Origin: Eublepharis macularius
Taxonomy: Eukaryota; Chordata; Lepidosauria; Squamata; Eublepharidae
Direction: 5' to 3'
DNA length: 64,000 nt
Assembly (NCBI RefSeq): GCF_028583425.1
Contig: NC_072801.1
Coordinates: forward strand, 15,520,001 to 15,584,000
The position numbers were made by a program, and so were the translations under genes. Shown in pieces: positions 57,423-64,000 of this stretch (its first letter is position 1; the number at the start of each line of letters is the position of its first letter). A model generated the notes under the pieces. It made no database searches, was not told the origin of the DNA, and was given only the letters and a program-made list of their open reading frames with translations.

Positions 57423-57696
57423 GGCCGAATCTACACTTCCTTTTTGTTTCCGAATATCGGTATAGCACAAAATTAACTTTTTTTTTTTTTTAAAAGGGAA
57501 GTGACTTGCGCCGTCAATGCTGAGAGCAGAGGAGGGAACCGCCCACTATAAAGCTTTAGTGGCGTGTGGAGAACTGATTGTGCCACGAAGATACACTGGG
57601 AGGGTGAATGTGATGATGCACAGCATGGTAGCGGAATGAACCCAGCTGCCATGACTGTGCAGGATAAGCGGATGGTGAGTGCGTGTGGATTTGGCC
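57423..57696. mobile_element. GGCC-end MITE, internally deleted form (274 bp)
   Basis: ggccgaatctacacttcc and gtgtggatttggcc, flanked by cct (57420-57422, 57697-57699). It matches the first about 30 bp and last about 240 bp of the 654-bp copy at 27146, the two parts joining at tttccgaatatcgg. Confidence 0.92.
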
Positions 57697-57699
57697 CCT

Positions 57700-58068
57700 G
57701 TTTCACTGCTATAGCTGTAAGCATGGCAGGAGCTTAAAGGCAGTTAGGGGGTAATAGAAATGTCAATGTACTTAAAATGTTCTTATTTAAGAAGAGTTTT
57801 CATTATAAATAGATAAAAGCCCTCCAACTTAAAAATAACTGCTCTTAATTAGCCTTCTTGTTTCTGATGCTAATAATTCACAGATACAAAAATATACATT
57901 AGACACTCGGCTTGGCAACAGGGATGGAGAAGCTTCTGTTGATGAGGATGATGACTTCGCTGGTCTTGTGCATTCTTTTCTTTGAAGCCTTGCTTGGAAA
58001 TGTGGAAGCTCCTTCTGGTATCTGTGGGTTGTGTTGGACAGCTTCTCAGTTTCTTCTCACTCTGTGAT
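57700..58068. other. Repeat-free A/T-rich block, possible regulatory element
   Basis: 57780-57905 carries ctgctcttaattagccttct and gatgctaataattcacag, homeodomain-type cores in sequence not seen elsewhere in the window. Confidence 0.3.
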
Positions 58069-58071
58069 TCA

Positions 58072-58273
58072 GAGCCAAGCTACAAGTGACGCCTGACACA
58101 GGTTGGACACTTGTCAGCTTCCCTCAAGTTTTGATGGGAAATGTAGACATCCTGGTCTTGCAGCTGTAATGGAGAGCCAAGCTGTAAAACCAGGATGCCT
58201 ACATTTCCCATCAAAACTTGAGGGAAGCTGACAAGTGTCCAACCTCTGTAAGGCGTCACTTGTAGCTTTGCTC
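58072..58273. mobile_element. Palindromic MITE, GRGCCAAGCTA family, long-arm subtype (copy 3)
   Basis: gagccaagctacaagtga to tcacttgtagctttgctc, flanked by tca on both sides (58069-58071, 58274-58276). The duplication TCA here, against TGA elsewhere, shows that the trinucleotide belongs to the target and not to the element. Confidence 0.92.
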
Positions 58274-58402
58274 TCAGACAGCCCATGCCGGATCTGCCCT
58301 CTCTGCTCTCCCATTACACCCTTGCAGCAACCCTTGATGATGTGGATGCTCTGTTCAGATAATGCAAAACCGTGGTTTATTTTAACTATGGTTAATTCAC
58401 AA

Positions 58403-58788
58403 TAGAGATGGGCATGAACCAAAATACAAACCAAAGTTCATGACGAACCAGGCCGGTTCGTGGTTTGCGAACCAGCAGTTCATCAGAGCCCATTTCTGAC
58501 GAACCGCCACAAACTTTAGGCGGGTTCGTTTGGTTCATTTTTTGGTTTGTCACTGCAGACAGCCTGGCGCCAATCAATCAGTTTCCTTGGCAACAGGGGA
58601 TGGACTTCCTGCAGACCTTCTGCTGACCTGGAAGTGCCTGATGATTTGCTGTCCTAGATGTGACGTTTTCACGAATCAAATGAACTGATTCGTGAACTGG
58701 GGCAGGTTTGTGAAAGTTCATGGTTTGTGAAATGCGACGAACCATGAACCACACAGTTTGGTTTTTTTCCGGTTCGTGCCCATCTCTA
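58403..58788. mobile_element. Non-autonomous hAT element, TAGAGATGGGCA family (copy 3, short)
   Basis: tagagatgggcatgaacc to ggttcgtgcccatctcta; flanks attcacaa and attcatga (6 of 8). Subterminal regions are full of opposed gttcgtggtttgcg / gaacca units. Confidence 0.9.
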
Positions 58789-58796
58789 ATTCATGA

Positions 58797-59262
58797 TACT
58801 GCAGTTAGACAGCCATAGGCTCTATACAATTTTTCTTTTAGAAACATAATATTTTGTGCTTGTTTACTGGAGGTCTTTACCTGTTAGTTTGTTCTTTTTT
58901 TTGCTGTAATTAGGCTGGCAGACTGTGATTAAAAACATGGTATAACTTGACTAATACTGGTTACGTCAACATCATCATCTGTCCACACACACACCCTTCC
59001 TCCAAAGAAACTTGGCTGATAGTGTGGCCTTCGTTGCTGAGGAACAAGCCAGAATTAATCCAGCATCTCTGTGTTAATTTATCAGGCCTAGCCATAGTTA
59101 TGAGTGACCAACAGTGGCATCTGAACCATCTTCAAGCCATGGCTTCATATTCTGATTTCACAGACTGCAACTAAACATAGCTGGTAGAACGGTCTGCGCT
59201 CAGACAATCAAAGTAATCGTCATTTAATTAAGTCATCATTTCGTGCGTAACTGAACTGAGTA
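58797..59262. other. Intergenic, no recognised feature
   Basis: Short CAC run near 58985; nothing else recognised. Confidence 0.4.
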
Positions 59263-59265
59263 AGT

Positions 59266-59439
59266 GGCCATTTTCACACTGCTTATTGGCCACGGAACAT
59301 TGTGCCAAGCTCCCGGAATGACAGCGTCTTCTTGGCATGATTTCGCACGAGTTCTCACACGAAATCGCACCAGGAAGACGCTGTCGTTCCGGGAGCTTGG
59401 CGCGGTGTTCCATGGCTGGTAAGCAATGTGAAAATGGAC
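59266..59439. mobile_element. Palindromic MITE, GGCC-end family (copy 6)
   Basis: ggccattttcacactgctta to gtaagcaatgtgaaaatggac; flanked by agt (59263-59265, 59440-59442) if the mutated end ggac is counted. The hairpin has decayed more than at 36418. Confidence 0.85.
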
Positions 59440-59442
59440 AGT

Positions 59443-60291
59443 GATTTCTCCACGACCACCCCCTAAGCTTCATTGCGAAGAGCCTAACTACATGTTATGT
59501 CTTCCCTACGTCTGCACAATCAAATGTGTATTGTGAGTTTTGCCCTGTGCCTTTTTCCTGACTTGAAATAACTCCAGAGGGGGCTGATTGCTCCATTGGA
59601 AAAACCCCATTTTACCCCGTCCGTGAATATGGAACTCCAACCAGGGAAATACCACTTTAATGGCCTTTTTAGGTTGAGAAAATGTCACCGGGGGGATAGG
59701 GGCTGAAGCCCCCTCTCCCTGCATACTGTGGTCCTGATCCGAATCAGGCCCACGCATGATTGGGATTAAATCCCTAGCATAAAAGTTGCAAACGCTTTTG
59801 ATTGCGTGGCCCCAGTGAAAACAAACTTGTAGATAGGCCCTCAAGAAATTATTCAAACCTGCATGTTTCCCAGTCCTAGCCTAATATTATCTCCATGGAA
59901 AGATCTCAGGATGCAGGACCGGGGAAGATTTCTTCCTTAAGTGCTGGAGAGCAGTTGTCTGTGGGGACAGACAGCATGCAGAGAAAGAGACTAATGATTT
60001 GACTCAGCTTCAGGCAGCTTCAGGCAGTCATAGCACACCATCAGGTGGCTTGCTGGACAGCCAATCGCTGTCTTTCCATTGCTGTCTTTCAGTACTTGCC
60101 TAATTTTGTGCTAGATTTGTAGGTTTTCTGTCTCTTCCATTCCTGCTGTGGGTTGCTTTCTGCAGAGTATCTGCAGAAGAATACAAAACCCTGCTCTTAG
60201 ATCTGTGCTAAAAGTGGATCCCCCTTCCCTCTCAGAATCAATAACAACCTACTTGTTTGCTTGGAAAAGTGGGATGTGTTTAATTCCTTTT
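59443..60291. other. Intergenic, no recognised feature
   Basis: No recognised repeat; a short direct repeat gcttcaggca occurs at 60007-60026. Confidence 0.4.
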
Positions 60292-60294
60292 TGA

Positions 60295-60497
60295 GGGCCA
60301 AGCTACAAGTGATGAATTACACACATGTGGATCACTCCGTAGTGGATCTCTACTCCACTTGCACTCCACTTGATCACTATGAGTGGATCACTACGTGATG
60401 GAGTGGAGTGCAAGTGGAGCGCAAGTGAACAGGGAGGAATACACGTGAGTCTGTTCACTTGCCCTTCAAGTGTAATTCGTCACTTGTAGCTTGGCCC
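60295..60497. mobile_element. Palindromic MITE, GRGCCAAGCTA family with TNA duplication (copy 4)
   Basis: gggccaagctacaagtga to tcacttgtagcttggccc; tga on both flanks (60292-60294, 60498-60500). Interior gatcactacgtgatggag-type palindromes. Confidence 0.92.
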
Positions 60498-60500
60498 TGA

Positions 60501-61010
60501 GACATGCGGAGGGTAAGGCAGTTTCAAGTGTTCACACATCTGCTTAGCAAGGATATTGAGATCCTTCTGTCCTGATGGTTGATGCTGACACAGGGGAATC
60601 CCAGAACATGTTATAAAGGGGGTGGTGGTGGTGGGGAAACCTAAATAATCTGAAACACGCTAAAGAAAATTGTGAAACATTATTTTGTGATGTGCCATTT
60701 TAGGTTCAAACCAGACCTCCCTGATTTTAGGTAAAATGAAAAAGACTTAAATATATTTCTCCAATTAACTCATAATGGACTACCAGGCTAGCATGTGGGT
60801 CTCTGTCTTGCTTTGCAGAGAGTGCATGAAAACCGAGTGGTATGGGTTTGTTTTCTGGATGCTGTTACGAACGGCCTCCCTTAGAGCAGCATGATGCAGG
60901 GCTTCCCAACTCTGCGAGAAATCTTCCATCTAGTGGCTAACTTCTAAGTTGCAGTGAAGCACTTATTTCAGCCCCAGTTTGCATGTTACGCATTCCAGTG
61001 AAGAAGCCAT
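60501..61010. other. Intergenic, no recognised feature
   Basis: A (GGT)n scrap lies at 60620. Nothing else recognised. Confidence 0.4.
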
Positions 61011-61018
61011 GAAATCTG

Positions 61019-61636
61019 TAGTAAACAAAGGAATTCAAGACCACCTAATGACGACCACTTCAATTGTAAACATTCATATAATCAATACAGTAATGACAGA
61101 TTGCCAATATATGTGCAGTTCATACAATATTCAATATCCATTCATAATTCAATGTTGTATCAATACATTTATACAGTCTTCATTGCAAGACCCATAAAGT
61201 GCTCAGTGCTAGTAAAACAACTAGTTAATCGTCCACAGCCATATAGCTTCCAATCATAAGTCCATAAGCAGGATGATTCCATCTGATACAATTCAATACA
61301 TCAGTATGAATGGCCAGGGAAGCACTATAGGTCATGAATCATGTAGAAAACAATATCCATCTGACGGGAAAACCGGTGAAGAGTCCCGTTTCTGGAATCA
61401 CTTTCTCAAAGATGGTATATATACACTCCGACGTTTCCTTCATCCGCTTTAGACTTGCACTTAACCCATCAATTGCATAACGTCAGATGCTGAATCGAGC
61501 GAAGGAATCATGAATGGATATTGAATATTGTATGAACTGCACATTTATTGGCAATTTGTCATTTCTGTATTGATTATATGAATGTTTACAATTGAAGTGG
61601 TTGTCGTTAGGTGGTCTTGAATTCCTTTGTTTGCTA
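61019..61636. repeat. 618-bp element with about 127-bp inverted arms
   Basis: The left arm (61019-61145, tagtaaacaaaggaattcaa ...) and right arm (61511-61636) are inverse copies with few mismatches. Between them, the minus strand reads gcggatgaaggaaacgtcgg near 61445, a GATGAAG...GAAACGTC pattern like some retroelement 3' ends. Possible 11-bp flanks gaaatctgtag (61011) and gaaaatctgtag (61673). No coding capacity. Confidence 0.6.
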
Positions 61637-61939
61637 ACCTTTGTCAGGATTCTCCTGCTTCTGTTATCTTTGTGAAAATCTGTAGCTGCAAAAACAAAGT
61701 CCTTAAAGTGCTACAAGACTCTCTTTTGTTTTATGTTTTGCATGTCACGTTTTTAGCATGTATGTATGGTATATATCTAGGTCTGTAGGTAGTGGCTATA
61801 GTGGCTGTGGCGGCTGGAGTGGGGAGGACTAAGGTTGCACCTGGTGGGGCCATTTTAAGACTGCGTAAAGGTTTCCTACTGAGCAGTTGAGTGGAATAGT
61901 AGTGGCCTCAGGGCTGAGAACTCAAATGTGGTGAGTTCA
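61637..61939. other. Intergenic with a repeat scrap
   Basis: 61697-61735 (gtccttaaagtgctacaaga, ctcttttgttttatg) belongs to the repeat at 29058; otherwise nothing. Confidence 0.4.
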
Positions 61940-62240
61940 AGGTTCCACTTGGGTCGGAAGGGACCTCTAGGGTCATCTAGTCCAACCCTCTGCACAATGC
62001 AGGAAATTCACAAATACTTCATGCCCTCCCACACATACTCAGTTGCCCTTACTCCATGCCCAGAAGATGGCAAAACACCATCAGGATCCCTAGCCAAACT
62101 GGCCTGGGGAATACTGCTACCTGACCCCAAGGTTGCAATTGGCCTTACCCTGGTCATGTAAGAAGGGCTCACAAGAAGTAAGCACTGATGTAACCCTTCC
62201 TGCCCTCCCTCTCGTGATCTGCCTAGGTTCACAGAATAAG

Positions 62241-62975
62241 TTCAAGTTCAAGTTAGCCTTTATTGGCATATAGCAACAATTCAGGTTCACAGAATAACTG
62301 AAAAAAGAAGAGGCTATCCTCCTCAAAAGTACTGGTGCAAAGGAACGGGAAACTGCAGGAGGAAAGATCCAGAGAAGTTAGCTGTGTTAGTCTGTAGTAG
62401 CAAAGACGAAAAGAGTCCAGTAGCACCTTTAAGACTAACCAACTTTATTGAAGCATACCCGCATCTGACGAAGAGAACTGTGATTCTCGAAAGCTTATGC
62501 TACAGTCACGTTGGTTAGTCTTAAAGGTGCTACTGGACTCTTTTTGATTTTGCAGGAGGAAAGACATGCAATTATACTCAGTGAAAAGCATTTAATATCA
62601 TGGAATCATCCTCTTAAAGGGCAATACGCCTAATCAATTGTTCAATCAATAAACATAGGAGTTATACAATTATATTCAAAAATGGTAACCGCCAATGTAA
62701 TTCGTGTATGATAAGTATACAGTAGGTGCTCTATTCCAGACATCCAAGGATCAAAACAAAAGTCTTTTGTGTAGCGTAACTGCCAGTTCATTCGACAGGT
62801 ACAGTGTAGATCCAGGATGGACATCAAAAGTAAGCATTCTTTAGGTAAGTATCTGGTTTATATAGAAACTTGTATAGAAGAATTCTTAGTTTAAATATAC
62901 TTATGGTGTGCTGCTTATTTTGCAGGTGGTGTGAAATGTAAATGGGTCACCCAAGACATCGCGCATCCGCACCAG
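62241..62975 (-). repeat. LINE 3' fragments inserted in CR1, with 15-17 bp duplications
   Basis: A first 42-bp antisense LINE scrap ((TTCAAG)n, gcctttattggcatatagc) is followed at 62283 by a repeat of aggttcacagaataa, then by a longer A/T-rich antisense piece up to 62975, where the site taggttcacagaataag recurs (62224-62240 and 62976-62992). This implies two insertions at one site. Family of the longer piece unknown. Confidence 0.65.
62368..62550. repeat. Inverted-repeat retroposon with 14-bp target duplication (second copy)
   Basis: tagtctgtagtagcaaagac and gagtccagtagcacctttaa, then inverse gtgctactggactctttttg. Flanked by tgcaggaggaaaga (62354-62367, 62551-62564). The centre holds catctgacgaagagaactgt. 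Same family as 29058, more complete on the left. Confidence 0.82.
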
Positions 62976-63185
62976 TAGGTTCACAGAATAAGTTTGCTGT
63001 CAGATGGCCGTCTAGCCTCTGCTTAAAAACCTCCAATGAAGCAGAGCCCAGGATCTTCTTGTATTAATTGTTCCCCTTGAATTTGCCATTAATGCCTGTT
63101 GCTGAGGCAGCAAGCAGGGAAAGGCTGTTGTGTTCATACCCCTTCTTCTGGGCTTCCTGAGGGCAAGTGGTTGGTCAGTTTGGTG

Positions 63186-63500
63186 TAGTGAGCCAGTTTG
63201 GTGTAGGAGCACGGGACTCTAATCTGGAGAACCGGATTTGATTCCCCACTCCTCCACTTGAAGCCAGCTGGGTGACCTTGGGTCAGTCACAGCTTCTAGG
63301 AGCTCTCAGCCCCACCCACCTCACAGGGTGTTTTGTTGTGGGGATAATAATAACATACTTTGTAAACTGCTCTGAGTGGGTGTTAAGTTATCCTGAAGGG
63401 AGGTATATAAATCGAACGTTGTTACTGTGGGAAACAGGATGCTAGCCTCAATGGGCCCATGATGTGGTCCGGGCAAAACCGTTCTTAATGTTCTTATTGA
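63186..63500 (+). repeat. tRNA-derived SINE followed by a repeat tail
   Basis: gccagtttggtgtaggagca, gatttgattccccactcctc (box B region), gctgggtgaccttgggtcag, gtatataaatcgaacg. From 63430, aacaggatgctagcctcaat and gttcttaatgttcttattga are the tail of the repeat seen at 31757. Confidence 0.8.
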
Positions 63501-63633
63501 CTACAATCGTTGGGACAGTCTGAATATCCAGTAATGGGGGCTGGCAACAGAAAATGCCTGGCCTTCGTGGCGCTTCTTGTAGGCTTCTCAGCACCTTGTC
63601 ATGAAGCCTAATCTCTTATTGAATGGCTTAGAA

Positions 63634-63760
63634 CAAGGGTGGCCAAACTGCAGCTCAGGACTCGGAGTCACATGCGGCTCTTCTAGACATATTGTGTGGC
63701 TCCCAGATGTCTCTATCGCCGTGGCTGTACAGTTTATTTTATTTTAGTTTATTTCCCTCC
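63634..63760. mobile_element. Probable hAT (Charlie-like) fragment
   Basis: caagggtggccaaactgcag and gagtcacatgcggctcttct resemble the left end of an amniote hAT repeat of this kind. The right end is not identified; T-rich sequence follows. Confidence 0.5.
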
Positions 63761-63809
63761 CTCCCTTCCTTCTTTCTTTCCATTTCTTTCATATTTTCAG
63801 TAAAAATGT

Positions 63810-64000
63810 TGGGGCTGCCAGGTCCGACTCAGAAAATACCTGGGGACTTTGGGGGTGAAGCCTATCAAGGATATGATATCACTTTTGTCAAAGGCCAGGT
63901 GATGGCTCTTCCCAAGCTCCACCTCTTCCGATTATGTCACTTCCAGCATTCTGCACCAAAACCCCACCCCTTCCTGTGATGCCACTTTCAAGACACTCCC
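63810..64000. mobile_element. Partial MITE/repeat with ggctgccaggtccg start, cut by window edge
   Basis: ggggctgccaggtccgactc then acctggggactttgggggtg resembles a relative of the TAGGGTTGCCAG elements; the right end lies beyond the window. Confidence 0.45.

Larger units (their letters stand above)
61940..63150 (+). repeat. CR1 LINE 3' region, split by later insertions
   Basis: 61949-62223 contains ggtcggaagggacctctagg and tcatctagtccaaccctctg, the conserved CR1 3' region; the order resumes at 62993 with gatggccgtctagcctctgc and ttaaaaacctccaatgaagc. The intervening 62241-62975 is inserted sequence. Confidence 0.8.

Overview
This is a vertebrate nuclear window that looks like squamate reptile (lizard) DNA. 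The evidence is a noggin-2-type gene, a 5S rRNA-headed SINE of the 5S-Sauria kind, L1, CR1/L2 and tRNA-SINE debris, and a very dense set of small non-autonomous DNA transposons (MITEs) flanked by target-site duplications. The exact lineage cannot be fixed from the sequence alone.

Only one protein-coding gene is supported: an intronless noggin family gene, best matched to noggin-2 (NOG2), at 46232-46879 on the + strand (215 aa). It lies in a CpG-rich, repeat-free stretch of about 4 kb (44217-48180). That stretch has three TATA-like boxes upstream, several short upstream ORFs, an AU-rich 3' UTR of about 1.1 kb, and one clear AATAAA signal at 47984. The remaining 60 kb or so behaves as a gene desert around a developmental gene. 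Other long open frames are low-complexity or transposon shadows.

Region by region: 0-9 kb holds palindromic MITEs, a SINE split by two of them, a 54-bp minisatellite and a Helitron-like 3' end. 10-12.7 kb is a nest of four hAT-type MITEs inside an older LINE and SINE. 13.8-14.4 kb is an L1 ORF2 tail. 20-41 kb is saturated with hAT MITEs, nearly all with 8-bp duplications, plus 5S- and tRNA-derived SINEs. 44-48 kb is the NOG2 locus. 49-64 kb again holds MITEs, a CR1 element hit repeatedly at one site, inverted-repeat retroelements and SINEs at the right edge.

The most informative observations are about mobile elements. One palindromic family with GGCC-starting ends shows a 3-bp duplication of unconstrained sequence in all eight copies with both ends. 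A second palindromic family duplicates TNA. At least five hAT-type families have 8-bp duplications. A pair of inverted-repeat elements carries 13-14 bp duplications, so they are retroposed rather than cut-and-paste. I found no CRISPR array, operon, tRNA gene or other complete gene.
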